Origin: Bacteroides cellulosilyticus
GTDB lineage: Bacteria; Bacteroidota; Bacteroidia; Bacteroidales; Bacteroidaceae
Assembly (NCBI RefSeq): GCF_020091405.1
Contig: NZ_CP081903.1
Span: 3,286,501-3,350,500 of the forward strand
Reading direction: 5' to 3'
Length of the DNA: 64,000 bases
Of the stretch, positions 1-8,748 are shown piece by piece. The stretch's first letter is position 1. Each line of letters opens with the position of its first letter. The notes under the pieces are model-generated. The model did no database searches. It was not told the origin of the DNA and saw only the letters and a list, made by a program, of their open reading frames with translations. The translations under genes and the position numbers were made by a program.

Positions 1-2711
1 AACTCATCTAGAAATAAATTGCAAATTCCTTGGATAACAGGAATAATATCCACTTTTGATAACTGTACATCATATTCCCCCAAGGATACTTTTTTGAACT
101 CCATCAACTTCGATACTTGTTCCGACAATTTGAATACATTGCCTGACATCGTATGTAGCATACGCTTAACATCTGTATGTGTCAACTGGTCATAATTTTT
201 CAGTAAATATTGCAGAGGCGCATAAATCAGAGTTAAGGGTACCTTAAAACCATATGACAAACGAGTGTAATAGTCTAATTTCCACTTAGACAATGCATCC
301 TTGTGTCGCAATTTAGAACCTAAATTAAAGTTTCGGACAACTAATAGTAAAATGCCTGCAACTATGGTTACATATAAGGAGTAGGCCCACCAAGTTCTCC
401 ATGGTGCCTTTTCTACCACAATCTCAATAGTCCGTATATTGTCCATCCAGATACCCGAAGCATTAGTTGATTTTACTTTAAAAGTGTATGTGCCGGGAGT
501 TAAATTGGAATAAGAAGCGTTATTTCTTGATGCGTCTGTAATAATCCAGTCTTTATCAAAGTCCTCTAACATATAGGCATACTCTATTTTTAGCGGATCT
601 TTATAATAGAGAGAGCTGAAAGACAAGGAAAATTGAGTATCTTTATACGATAGCACTAACTTGCCCGAATTATTAATCTCGTGCAAGCGATTTTTCTTCT
701 CATCGGAAAAATTCTCTTTATTCAGAAGTTTTATGCCGGATATATAGACATTATGCGGATAAGTGTCTGGTGTCAATTGAGTAGGATTAAAAAAGTTGAG
801 TCCATTTACTCCTCCTATGAATATTTCTCCATTGCGGTTGACGCATGTTCCCAAAATATACCATGTCTTTACAATATCTTGATTTACATTCAATTCATAA
901 TACACAATCAAATCTTCTAGATTGATCTTATAAATACCGTGTAAACTAACCGCCCATACATTCTCCATATTATCCTGTATAATAGCCCCAATATAGGAAC
1001 TCTTTCTTGAATATGGGAATTCTAATCTGGTAAACTTATCTTGCTCAATGTTGTATCTATATAATCCGTTTGCTGTTCCGGCCCATATTCTTTTTTGATG
1101 GTCTATATATATTGCCGTTATCCACGATCCACCAAACATATTTCTAGGGTATAATTTCGTACTTATAACTTTCAAATCATCGTCCAGTTGTAGGCGATAT
1201 AACCCATCATTGTCTGATGAAAGCCAAATGTTTCCATTGCTGTCCCTACAAATGGCTCTGTGTTTGCCTTTCACCTTTTCTGGATAGTCTAATCTGGTGA
1301 ATTTGCCGGTTGAAGCATTGATGCTACCAACCCCACCTTCGGAGAATGCTAACCAGATATTATTGTAATAGTCCTTAAATATGGAACGTACATATCGCAT
1401 TCCATATTGCTCTAATGCAACATTCAGTGATTGATCGTCATAAAAAAGGCATCTTCCCGAATCGAAAAATTTGATTGCGTTTTTTGTGCTGATCAAGAAG
1501 GTTTGATCTTTGAATTTGGTGATGCACTGTATTTTGTTGCCAGCCATTATGTCATTTGTATTTCTCCGGTCAACATATTGCGTAATAGTATAGTCATTTT
1601 TATTGTTCCATTTTATTTTATTAATTCCATTGGATGTGGCCAACCATAAATAATCATCGTCACAGTATATGGAAGAAATAATATTGCTGGATGGAACATT
1701 CTTTCCATTTTTACTATGCTTGATGGCATGAAAGTTGGAGGACTCATCATTGTATAAATATACTCCCTCTAATGTACATATCCAAATTCTGGATTTCTTG
1801 TCTTTATAAATTTTATTAATAGTGTTTTTCAGTTCGCTATCTCCTGATTTATCTATTAATAATTTATTTTTCAAGACTGCCTTTCCGCTATGGTCATATT
1901 CGTATATGGAAATACCATATCCCCTGGTTCCCACCCACACTTGATTTGCGTATTCGAAGAAGGAGATAACTTCATGATTATAGGCAATATGCTTAAATCC
2001 TGATATTCCCACAGAATCCAAAGTATCTATGTTACTATATAATATTTCTTCGCCACGGCATATCCATAGTTTATTACGGCTATCAATAAATAATTGAACA
2101 ATTTTGTCTCCACTATATAAAGTGTTGGTCTTCGTTTTACCGTCATTTTCAATATGAATGATCACCAAACCGGATTCCGTGCCCAATAAGACTTCTTGAT
2201 TTCTATAAATCACCATAGAGGTAATATGATTATTCAGTGATTCCTTATATATGGTTATTTTGTGGATGAAATTCCAGTTATAGTCAAAGAGGAAAACCTC
2301 TCTGTCTGTAGCTACAACTTGATAATCGCTGTTACACTGATAAGCTATAATATTTTTGGATTTCAACAATGGAGAACAAAGGTCACATTGGTTATTTATA
2401 TAGTTGTAGGCATAAAGTCCTTCATTGGTTCCTATATACAATGTTGTTTTTCTGTGGCTTAAGAAATTAACATAACGGTCGCTTATCATTGAATGAATTA
2501 ATGGCTGAAGAGAATAACCATCAAAAAGAAAAACGCCGTTATCCAAACCTAACCACATAAAGCCTAATGTATCTTGTTCAATAGAAGTAATTGTATTATA
2601 GAAAAAGTTTCCTTTAAAATCAAAAGACTTTATGTTTTGTGCCATTCCATAAAATGGATAGGACAGCAAAATACACAATAGTACTAAGATAACTTTACTA
2701 ATATGTTTCAT
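1..2711 (-). CDS. Hybrid two-component sensor (HTCS), 3'-truncated by window, H-box His replaced
   Basis: About 903 codons are visible from the ATG at 2711, and the reading frame is still open at base 1. A signal peptide (MKHISKVILVLLCILL..., ending near GMAQN) is followed by many two-component-regulator propeller repeats (WLGLDNGVFLFDG, IWICTLEGVYLY and WAGTANGLYRYN types). Then come a Y_Y_Y domain, one membrane helix near residues 780-800, and the start of the HisKA dimerisation helix. The architecture matches HTCS regulators, which sense oligosaccharides in the periplasm and activate polysaccharide loci. The H-box reads LSYGFKVPLTLI where the intact HTCS in this window has ISHEFRTPLTLI, so residue 820 is Tyr where the phosphoacceptor His belongs. 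The ATPase, receiver and HTH domains would lie outside the window. Confidence 0.9.
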   Translation of the reverse strand, partial: MKHISKVILVLLCILLSYPFYGMAQNIKSFDFKGNFFYNTITSIEQDTLGFMWLGLDNGVFLFDGYSLQPLIHSMISDRYVNFLSHRKTTLYIGTNEGLYAYNYINNQCDLCSPLLKSKNIIAYQCNSDYQVVATDREVFLFDYNWNFIHKITIYKESLNNHITSMVIYRNQEVLLGTESGLVIIHIENDGKTKTNTLYSGDKIVQLFIDSRNKLWICRGEEILYSNIDTLDSVGISGFKHIAYNHEVISFFEYANQVWVGTRGYGISIYEYDHSGKAVLKNKLLIDKSGDSELKNTINKIYKDKKSRIWICTLEGVYLYNDESSNFHAIKHSKNGKNVPSSNIISSIYCDDDYLWLATSNGINKIKWNNKNDYTITQYVDRRNTNDIMAGNKIQCITKFKDQTFLISTKNAIKFFDSGRCLFYDDQSLNVALEQYGMRYVRSIFKDYYNNIWLAFSEGGVGSINASTGKFTRLDYPEKVKGKHRAICRDSNGNIWLSSDNDGLYRLQLDDDLKVISTKLYPRNMFGGSWITAIYIDHQKRIWAGTANGLYRYNIEQDKFTRLEFPYSRKSSYIGAIIQDNMENVWAVSLHGIYKINLEDLIVYYELNVNQDIVKTWYILGTCVNRNGEIFIGGVNGLNFFNPTQLTPDTYPHNVYISGIKLLNKENFSDEKKNRLHEINNSGKLVLSYKDTQFSLSFSSLYYKDPLKIEYAYMLEDFDKDWIITDASRNNASYSNLTPGTYTFKVKSTNASGIWMDNIRTIEIVVEKAPWRTWWAYSLYVTIVAGILLLVVRNFNLGSKLRHKDALSKWKLDYYTRLSYGFKVPLTLIYAPLQYLLKNYDQLTHTDVKRMLHTMSGNVFKLSEQVSKLMEFKKVSLGEYDVQLSKVDIIPVIQGICNLFLDE

Positions 2712-2808
2712 AGTATATTCAGCTAAAACTTTACATATAAGATAGTCGCCTTTATCACACCTATATCTCTTCAGGTTTCTACTAATATGCTATTTTCTAT
2801 TAAGAAAA

Positions 2809-2816
2809 CAAATCTA
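2809..2816 (-). promoter_or_regulatory. -7 box (TAGATTTG) for the partial HTCS
   Basis: The minus strand reads TAGATTTG, a match to the Bacteroides -7 consensus TAnnTTTG, about 95 bases upstream of the ATG at 2711. The rest of the 2712-3003 intergenic stretch is AT-rich and shows no other clear element to me. A good -33 TTTG is not obvious, so this is a moderate call. Confidence 0.4.
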
Positions 2817-3003
2817 CTAATTTATATTGTTTAATGTGCTATTTAGAATCTTAAAATGCAAAAAATACATTTGGAACTTGAAATAATTTAGGTTGTGATG
2901 TCTATTGAGTTATTCACGTATGGCGGGTGGTTTCCTAAAATTATTATAAAAGATTAAGATTGTCTGTCTCTATCAGTCTTTATGATAAATTTTAGCCAGC
3001 CTG

Positions 3004-3034
3004 TTTCGGGACATGCAATATTTATGTACTTTTG
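3004..3034 (+). promoter_or_regulatory. Promoter (-33 TTTC, -7 TACTTTTG) inside the longest AraC ORF
   Basis: TACTTTTG at 3027-3034 fits the Bacteroides -7 box, with TTTC at 3004-3007 as a near -33 element 19 bases away. Because the box lies downstream of the first ATG of the open frame (3013), translation probably starts later, at 3040 or an alternative codon beyond it. Confidence 0.5.
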
Positions 3035-3039
3035 CATGC

Positions 3040-3873
3040 ATGCCGATAAGTTTATTGGAACATATCATATCACAGTCTTTTGTCTCTGTAAAAAAGATAG
3101 AAGTCATTGTCCCCTCAGAAGATTTGCAGGAGTATATTGACAGCTTCTATGTCTTTCCTTGTTGTGCCCTGTCGGATACCTTGGCATATAATGACGGAAC
3201 ACCTATGTTGGCATTTCTGCCGATGGCGGAGGACAGCGTGGAATTAGAATATAATCATGTTATTTCAAGTTTTAACTCCGGCTGGTTCAGTACAAGGTCT
3301 TTTGCCCGGATGTCCATACGTCTTTTCGGACAAGTGCCTTATTTGTTGATAGTGCGGTTTAAGCCTGCATCTTTCTACCGATTATTAGCTCTGAATGCCA
3401 GACATTTTAATACCCGCCCGTTCTGGAATTTAGAATCCGTATTGGGTGATATGGATGCCCTGCTGAAGGATATGCAACAATGTGCCAGGGCAGGAGAGAA
3501 GATACAACTGATAGAAACCTACCTTCGGGGCGTAATATCAGCGGAGGAAAACTCCAATAGGTTGTTGGATGAGGCCATTCATTATATCAGGCAGCATAAA
3601 GGAACGTTGTCTATCGATGAATTGAAGTCGTACTTAGGCGTCAACTACAAATGGCTGGAACGGAATTTTTCTGAGGCTATGGGCATGACGCCCAAACAAT
3701 ATTCCTCTTTGCAACGGTTCATCAATGCTTATACCGCTTTTCTGGTGCAGAAAGACTTAGCTGGTATTACTGCGGAAAGCGGTTATAGCGATACGAACCA
3801 TTTCATCAAGGATTTCAAGAAATATACCGGTGATACGCCAATGCAGTATTTGCGTACATGCAAAATCAGATAA
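3040..3873 (+). CDS. AraC-family transcriptional regulator
   Basis: The C-terminal ~100 residues form an AraC double helix-turn-helix. They include the helix around LDEAIHYIRQHKGTLSIDEL and the family signature SGYSDTNHFIKDFKKYTGDTPMQY. The N-terminal ~170 residues resemble the DUF6597-type ligand domain of Bacteroides AraC proteins (IEVIVPSEDLQEYIDSFYVFP). The frame opens at 3013, but a -7 promoter at 3027-3034 makes the ATG at 3040 (MPISLLEH) or a codon slightly downstream a better start. No obvious target gene is adjacent. A palindromic array follows it and the next gene (nnr) is housekeeping, so its regulon is unknown. Confidence 0.85.
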   Translation: MPISLLEHIISQSFVSVKKIEVIVPSEDLQEYIDSFYVFPCCALSDTLAYNDGTPMLAFLPMAEDSVELEYNHVISSFNSGWFSTRSFARMSIRLFGQVPYLLIVRFKPASFYRLLALNARHFNTRPFWNLESVLGDMDALLKDMQQCARAGEKIQLIETYLRGVISAEENSNRLLDEAIHYIRQHKGTLSIDELKSYLGVNYKWLERNFSEAMGMTPKQYSSLQRFINAYTAFLVQKDLAGITAESGYSDTNHFIKDFKKYTGDTPMQYLRTCKIR

Positions 3874-3897
3874 ATAAAACAATATTACCCGCTTCTT

Positions 3898-4006
3898 ACC
3901 TTCATCGTACCCTCTTCGTATCCTCCTCTTGCCAACTTCGCTAATCCAACTTCTGTATAGAAGCGAAGAAGATGCGAAGTTGGTTAGGTGGAGAAGAGGT
4001 ATACTT
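3898..4006. repeat. 11-nt-period word array with forward and inverted halves
   Basis: Forward 11-mers lie at 3898, 3909, 3920 and 3931 (ACCTTCATCGT, ACCCTCTTCGT, ATCCTCCTCTT, GCCAACTTCGC). Inverted 11-mers lie at 3963, 3974, 3985 and 3996, whose reverse complements include ATCTTCTTCGC and ACCAACTTCGC. CCAACTTCGC (3932-3941) and GCGAAGTTGG (3974-3983) are perfect complements. A T-run follows at 4005, so the structure could also terminate transcription of the AraC gene. Confidence 0.5.
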
Positions 4007-4112
4007 TTTTTTCTTGCTTATCTCTAATAAATAATCTATCTTTGTTCTATAAACAGTGTTATCAACCTGTGCATGTTAGTACTTTCTGAACTTCTTTTAT
4101 AAAACAAACAGA

Positions 4113-5624
4113 ATGAAAATATTTCCTACCCAAAGCATCAAAGAGTTGGATGCTTACACCATAGAGAATGAACCGATTGCTTCCATCGACCTGATGGAAC
4201 GTGCCTCGCAGGCATTGGCAAAAGCCATTGCCGGACGTTGGGACGCAGAAACACCTTTTACGGTATTTGCCGGACCGGGCAATAACGGGGGGGATGCATT
4301 GGCCGTTTCCCGTTTGCTAGCAAAGAAAGGCTATAAAGTCTCGGTTTATTTGTTTAATACCAAGGGAGAGCTTTCTCCCGATTGTGAGACGAATAAAGAA
4401 CGACTTGCGGATGTGGAGAATGTGGATTTCCATGAAGTGACATCACAATTTGTCCCGCCCGTGTTGACGGTTGACCATGTGGTTATCGACGGACTGTTCG
4501 GTAGTGGATTGAACAAGCCGCTGAGTGGTGGCTTTGCTGCTGTGGTGAAGTATATCAATGCTTCGTCAGCACAGATCGTGGCTATTGATGTTCCTTCGGG
4601 ATTGATGGGGGAGGAGAATACCTTCAATATCAAAGCTAATATTGTCCGTGCGGATGTAACGCTGAGTCTGCAATTGCCGAAGCTGGCTTTTCTCTTTGCT
4701 GAGAATCAGGAGTTCGTGGGTGAGTGGGAATTGCTGGATATCGGTCTGAGTGAAGATGCGATAGAGGCGATGGGGACTGATTATAGTCTGCTGGAAGCTG
4801 AGGATATGCAGGATTTGTTGAAACCGAGAAATAAGTTTGCCCATAAAGGAGACTTCGGACGCGCCCTGCTTATTGCCGGTTCGCAAGGAATGGCGGGAGC
4901 TTCCATACTTGCCGCAAGAGCCTGCCTGCGTTCCGGAGTAGGATTGCTGACGATGCATGTGCCTTATTGTAACAATATGATTGTGCAGACTTCTGTGCCG
5001 GAGGCTATGACGGAGCTGGACCCTAGTGATACCTGTTTTGCCTGTCCTACGGATACGGATGATTATCAGGCAGTGGGCATCGGTCCGGGTCTGGGAAAGG
5101 CGGAAGAGACAGAGGGTGCGGTATTGGAACAGATAGACAGCTGTTTATCTCCTATGGTAGTGGATGCTGATGCTTTGAATGTACTGGCAGGGCATCGCAA
5201 TTATATCGGACGTTTACCGAAGGGGAGTATTCTGACACCGCATCCGAAAGAGCTGGAACGGTTGGTAGGAAAGTGTCAGGACTCTTATGAACGCTTAACG
5301 AAAGCACGTGAGTTGGCGAGAACATCAGGAACATATATCATCTTGAAAGGTGCTTATTCTGTGGTTATTACTCCGCAAGGGAAGTGTTATTTTAATACTA
5401 CAGGTAATCCGGGTATGGCAACAGGCGGCAGTGGAGATGTATTGACGGGTGCAGTGCTGGCTTTGTTGGCACAAGGGTATGCTTCGGAAGATGCAGCTTG
5501 TCTGGCGATGTATGTTCACGGGCTTGCCGGAGATATCGCTTGCAAGAAGTATGGGGCGATAGGAATGACAGCCGGGGATATCGTGACGTGTCTGCCGTTG
5601 GCGTGGAGGATGATGGAAGAATGA
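4113..5624 (+). CDS. nnr: Bifunctional NAD(P)H-hydrate epimerase / ADP-dependent dehydratase
   Basis: 503 residues, the usual length of the fused enzyme that repairs damaged NADHX/NADPHX in the cytosol. Residues ~1-215 are the YjeF_N epimerase domain, with GPGNNGGDALAVSRLL near residue 54 and the following DGLFGSGL loop. Residues ~230-500 are the ribokinase-like dehydratase (AGSQGMAGASILAARACLR, VVDADALN, LTPHPKELERL and the nucleotide-binding NPGMATGGSGDVLTG). It stands alone between an AraC gene and a convergent DUF5715 gene. A long inverted repeat lies just after its stop. Confidence 0.97.
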   Translation: MKIFPTQSIKELDAYTIENEPIASIDLMERASQALAKAIAGRWDAETPFTVFAGPGNNGGDALAVSRLLAKKGYKVSVYLFNTKGELSPDCETNKERLADVENVDFHEVTSQFVPPVLTVDHVVIDGLFGSGLNKPLSGGFAAVVKYINASSAQIVAIDVPSGLMGEENTFNIKANIVRADVTLSLQLPKLAFLFAENQEFVGEWELLDIGLSEDAIEAMGTDYSLLEAEDMQDLLKPRNKFAHKGDFGRALLIAGSQGMAGASILAARACLRSGVGLLTMHVPYCNNMIVQTSVPEAMTELDPSDTCFACPTDTDDYQAVGIGPGLGKAEETEGAVLEQIDSCLSPMVVDADALNVLAGHRNYIGRLPKGSILTPHPKELERLVGKCQDSYERLTKARELARTSGTYIILKGAYSVVITPQGKCYFNTTGNPGMATGGSGDVLTGAVLALLAQGYASEDAACLAMYVHGLAGDIACKKYGAIGMTAGDIVTCLPLAWRMMEE

Positions 5625-5643
5625 AAAGACAAGATATCAGGTT

Positions 5644-5725
5644 TTAAGTATTAAGTATTAGGTATTAAGTATGCAGTGTTATGGTACAGTCTTATATACT
5701 GCATACTTAATACCTAATACTTAAT
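5644..5725. repeat. 28-bp perfect inverted repeat made of 7-nt words (TTAAGTA)
   Basis: Arms 5650-5677 and 5698-5725 are perfect reverse complements separated by 20 bases. Each arm is built from TTAAGTA/TTAGGTA heptamers in tandem. The repeat fills the gap between convergent genes (nnr and the DUF5715 gene), so it may act as a bidirectional terminator. A classic GC-rich stem is absent. Confidence 0.8.
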
Positions 5726-5728
5726 TTG

Positions 5729-6412
5729 TTATTTTCCTCTCGTTGTAATATGGAAGCATCCTTGCTTCAACTCATACTTTATATAGCATTTATCCGCTTT
5801 CCGCAAGTCGCGCAATACTTCGGAGAGTACGAGTTTCAATGTATCTGAACTGACATCCTGTAGCGGGCGTCCATCTTCATCTTCCACTTTCTTGAAGCGC
5901 TTCCAACTGACATCGAATGTAGTTCCGTAGAAATGCGCAGAGTTTGCCGAGGCATTGCCATTGCGGCGACGCAGGCGTTTTACGTCATCTTCGGTGCGGA
6001 GTACAGAGGTTACGATTATTTTATTGGGGTTTAGTCCTTTGGCGGTCAGCGAGTCAAGGAAATTGGTACCGATGGTATCCAGTAGTTGTGCTGCACCTTT
6101 AATGAGATATGGGATGGAATGTGTCAGCGAGTCTACTACATATAAATCATTCGTTTCGATGTGCTGAAGTTTTTCCTTCATGTGTTCGGCCTCTTTGCGG
6201 GAGGCAATTGGCGTAATGCCTATGGCTTGTGCGACATTCAGATGCGCTTCATTCAAGTCGCCGAAGGTTCGTCTGTAACTGATTACTCCTTTAATGTTTC
6301 GCGGTTCGTTCAGTTTGAGGGACATATCTTTCTTTTTGCATCCGGCAAGGGAAGTGCTGGTGATGATTATTGCTAAAAATAAGAGCGGAAGTTTATTGTA
6401 TACCTGTTGCAT
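5729..6412 (-). CDS. DUF5715-type lipoprotein, M15-like peptidase fold
   Basis: 227 residues with a lipoprotein signal (LAGC, lipidated Cys near residue 25). The lysines after the Cys do not look like the surface-export signal, so a periplasmic location is likely. SAHFYGTTFDVSW and the later CFHIT carry the His, Asp and His pattern of M15-type zinc peptidases acting on murein stem peptides, matching what I know as DUF5715. The zinc-ligand assignment is inference from the motif only. A minus-strand -7 box (TACTTTTG) sits at 6441-6448, divergent from truA. Confidence 0.8.
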   Translation of the reverse strand: MQQVYNKLPLLFLAIIITSTSLAGCKKKDMSLKLNEPRNIKGVISYRRTFGDLNEAHLNVAQAIGITPIASRKEAEHMKEKLQHIETNDLYVVDSLTHSIPYLIKGAAQLLDTIGTNFLDSLTAKGLNPNKIIVTSVLRTEDDVKRLRRRNGNASANSAHFYGTTFDVSWKRFKKVEDEDGRPLQDVSSDTLKLVLSEVLRDLRKADKCYIKYELKQGCFHITTRGK

Positions 6413-6440
6413 ATTGCTTGAAAATGTTTTTATGTGGGCA

Positions 6441-6497
6441 CAAAAGTAGGAAAAAGAAAAGAGAGTTCTTCCTTATAGCCTTATTTTTGTACCTTTG
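6441..6497. promoter_or_regulatory. Divergent promoters: minus -7 box at 6441-6448, plus -7 box at 6490-6497
   Basis: CAAAAGTA at 6441-6448 is TACTTTTG on the minus strand and serves the DUF5715 gene starting at 6412. TACCTTTG at 6490-6497 serves truA starting at 6524. Both match the Bacteroides TAnnTTTG consensus. No strong -33 boxes are visible. Confidence 0.6.
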
Positions 6498-6523
6498 CGC
6501 CCGGAAAATGAAAGCAAAAGAGT

Positions 6524-7285
6524 ATGCAACGGTATTTTATTTATTTAGCTTATGACGGAACCGCCTACCACGGCTGGCAGATACAACCCAACGGAGACAG
6601 TGTACAAGAGTGTCTGATGCGTGCACTTGCCACATTGATGCGCCGTGAAGTAGAGGTTATCGGTGCCGGACGTACCGATGCCGGTGTGCATGCTTCCCTG
6701 ATGGTAGCCCACTTTGATAGTGACGAACCGCTTGATACGGCTTTCTTTACCGACAAACTAAACCGCCTTTTGCCGCCCGATATTTCTGTTTACCGCCTCC
6801 GTGCAGTGAAGTCCGATGCGCATGCCCGCTTTGATGCAACGGCACGCATGTATAAATACTACGTGACTACGGCAAAGTCTCCCTTTAATCGTCAATACCG
6901 TTGTCGTCTTTTCCAGACACCCGATTTCGAACGAATGAACGAAGCGGCCCGTAGTTTGTTTAATTATACGGACTTCACCAGTTTCAGCAAACTGCATACG
7001 GACGTAAAAACAAACAACTGCCGCATCATGCATGCCGCCTGGACTCAGATAGATGATGTAACCTGGGTGTTCACCATTCAGGCGGACCGTTTCCTGCGCA
7101 ATATGGTTCGTGCAGTTGTCGGCACTCTGCTCGAAGTAGGCCGTGGCAAGCTCACCGTTGAAGGCTTCCGGCGTGTCATTGAACAGAAAGACCGTTGCAA
7201 GGCTGGCACTTCCGTTCCGGGCAATGCTCTGTTTCTGGTAGATGTCACATATCCCGAGGAATTATTCATCGCAGATAATAACTGA
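6524..7285 (+). CDS. truA: tRNA pseudouridine(38-40) synthase TruA
   Basis: 253 residues, the normal length. The catalytic Asp is in [11 protein letters not shown] (Asp52), the N-terminus has the family [10 protein letters not shown], and a later [20 protein letters not shown] motif binds tRNA. It isomerises uridines in the anticodon stem-loop. It is the first gene of a same-strand cluster with the EamA transporter (28-base gap), the GAF reductase (17 bases) and the DUF3256 gene (50 bases). Confidence 0.97.
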   Translation: MQRYFIYLAYDGTAYHGWQIQPNGDSVQECLMRALATLMRREVEVIGAGRTDAGVHASLMVAHFDSDEPLDTAFFTDKLNRLLPPDISVYRLRAVKSDAHARFDATARMYKYYVTTAKSPFNRQYRCRLFQTPDFERMNEAARSLFNYTDFTSFSKLHTDVKTNNCRIMHAAWTQIDDVTWVFTIQADRFLRNMVRAVVGTLLEVGRGKLTVEGFRRVIEQKDRCKAGTSVPGNALFLVDVTYPEELFIADNN

Positions 7286-7313
7286 ATAACTAACAATTAA
7301 TTAACTAAGAACC

Positions 7314-8210
7314 ATGTGGTTATTACTCGCCTTTCTCTCAGCTGCCTTGCTAGGCTTTTATGATGCATTTAAGAAGAAATCATTGCGCGATAATGCTGTG
7401 CTTCCCGTTCTGTTTCTGAATACGGTATTCTCCAGCCTGATATTTCTTCCTTTCATACTGATTTCCGCTTTTACTCCTGCTTTGAACGGAACTATGTTTG
7501 AAGTACCTGTTGTAGGTTGGGAGGTACATAAGTTTATCATTGTCAAGTCGTTCATAGTTCTGTCTTCCTGGATATTCGGTTACTTTGGCATGAAGCATTT
7601 GCCGTTGACGATTGTCGGTCCAATTAATGCTACCCGCCCTGTAATGGTGCTGGTGGGTGCCATGCTGATATTCGGTGAACGTCTGAACCTGTATCAATGG
7701 ATCGGAGTTATGCTTGCCATACTTTCTTTCTTTATGTTGAGCCGTTCCGGCAAGAAGGAAGGCATTGACTTTAAGCATAACAAATGGATTTACTTCATCG
7801 TGCTGGCTGCCATCACCGGAGCTATCAGTGGACTTTATGACAAGTATCTGATGAAGCAATTCAACCCTATGGCGGTGCAATCGTGGTATAATGTTTATCA
7901 GGTATTTATAATGTGTCCCATCATCCTTTTGCTGTGGTATCCCAAGCGAAAAGAAAGTACCCCTTTCCGTTGGGACTGGACCATCATCCTGATATCCATC
8001 TTCCTCAGTGCCGCCGACTTTGCCTACTTTTATGCCCTGAGTTATGAAGACTCCATGATTTCCATAGTCTCAATGGTTCGCCGTGGCAGTGTAGTGGTTT
8101 CCTTCCTTTTCGGAGCGCTCTTCTTCCGTGAAAAGAATTTAAAAAGCAAGGCTGTCGACCTCATTTTGGTATTGATTGGAATGTTCTTCTTATATTTGGG
8201 AAGTAAATAA
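7314..8210 (+). CDS. EamA/DMT-family transporter
   Basis: 298 residues with about ten hydrophobic segments, arranged as two EamA repeats. The first repeat ends near MLIFGERLNLYQWIGVMLAI and the second near FLFGALFFREKNLKSKAVDL. Both show the conserved acidic residue after a small-residue helix that typifies drug/metabolite transporters. The inner-membrane location is clear; the substrate cannot be told from sequence. Confidence 0.9.
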   Translation: MWLLLAFLSAALLGFYDAFKKKSLRDNAVLPVLFLNTVFSSLIFLPFILISAFTPALNGTMFEVPVVGWEVHKFIIVKSFIVLSSWIFGYFGMKHLPLTIVGPINATRPVMVLVGAMLIFGERLNLYQWIGVMLAILSFFMLSRSGKKEGIDFKHNKWIYFIVLAAITGAISGLYDKYLMKQFNPMAVQSWYNVYQVFIMCPIILLLWYPKRKESTPFRWDWTIILISIFLSAADFAYFYALSYEDSMISIVSMVRRGSVVVSFLFGALFFREKNLKSKAVDLILVLIGMFFLYLGSK

Positions 8211-8227
8211 ATCTCAAGATAGAATAT

Positions 8228-8698
8228 ATGGCAGAAGATTTATGTATCAGCAATGGCAGCAAGGCTGAAAAGTATCAGACTTTGCTTCCCCAGATAAAGA
8301 GCCTGATTGAAGGTGAAAATGACCTTATAGCCAATCTGGCGAATGTTTCGGCTGCGCTGAAAGAGACTTTCGGTTTCTTTTGGGTGGGATTCTATCTGGT
8401 GAAAGAAGAAGAACTGGTATTGGGCCCTTTTCAGGGACCGATAGCCTGCACACGTATCCGGAAAGAACGGGGTGTTTGCGGCACGGCATGGGCTAAGGCG
8501 GAGACGTTGGTGGTGCCCGATGTAGATGCATTCCCCGGACATATAGCTTGCAGTTCGTTGTCGCGCTCGGAGATCGTTGTTCCGTTGATTCGTGAGAATG
8601 GCGAGGTGTGGGGTGTGCTCGATATAGATAGTGAAAGCCTGAATACCTTTGACGAAACAGATGCACGTTTTCTTGAAGAGATATGCTCCTGGCTCTGA
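8228..8698 (+). CDS. msrC: Free methionine-(R)-sulfoxide reductase (GAF domain, fRMsr)
   Basis: 156 residues, a single GAF domain. Three cysteines lie in the fRMsr pattern: Cys74 (PIACTRI), Cys84 (RGVCGTAW) and Cys108 (HIACSS), followed by SEIVVPLI and WGVLDIDS. The family reduces free methionine-R-sulfoxide with a thioredoxin-type donor. It follows the EamA gene by 17 bases. Confidence 0.92.
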   Translation: MAEDLCISNGSKAEKYQTLLPQIKSLIEGENDLIANLANVSAALKETFGFFWVGFYLVKEEELVLGPFQGPIACTRIRKERGVCGTAWAKAETLVVPDVDAFPGHIACSSLSRSEIVVPLIRENGEVWGVLDIDSESLNTFDETDARFLEEICSWL

Positions 8699-8748
8699 AG
8701 ATTGTGTTGAAGTAATAAAATACAAAATAGGAATAACAGAAAAATAAT

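Noticed and set aside
4566..4958. Minus-strand frame within nnr
   Set aside because: Shadow of the nnr coding frame; no start signal or recognizable domain.
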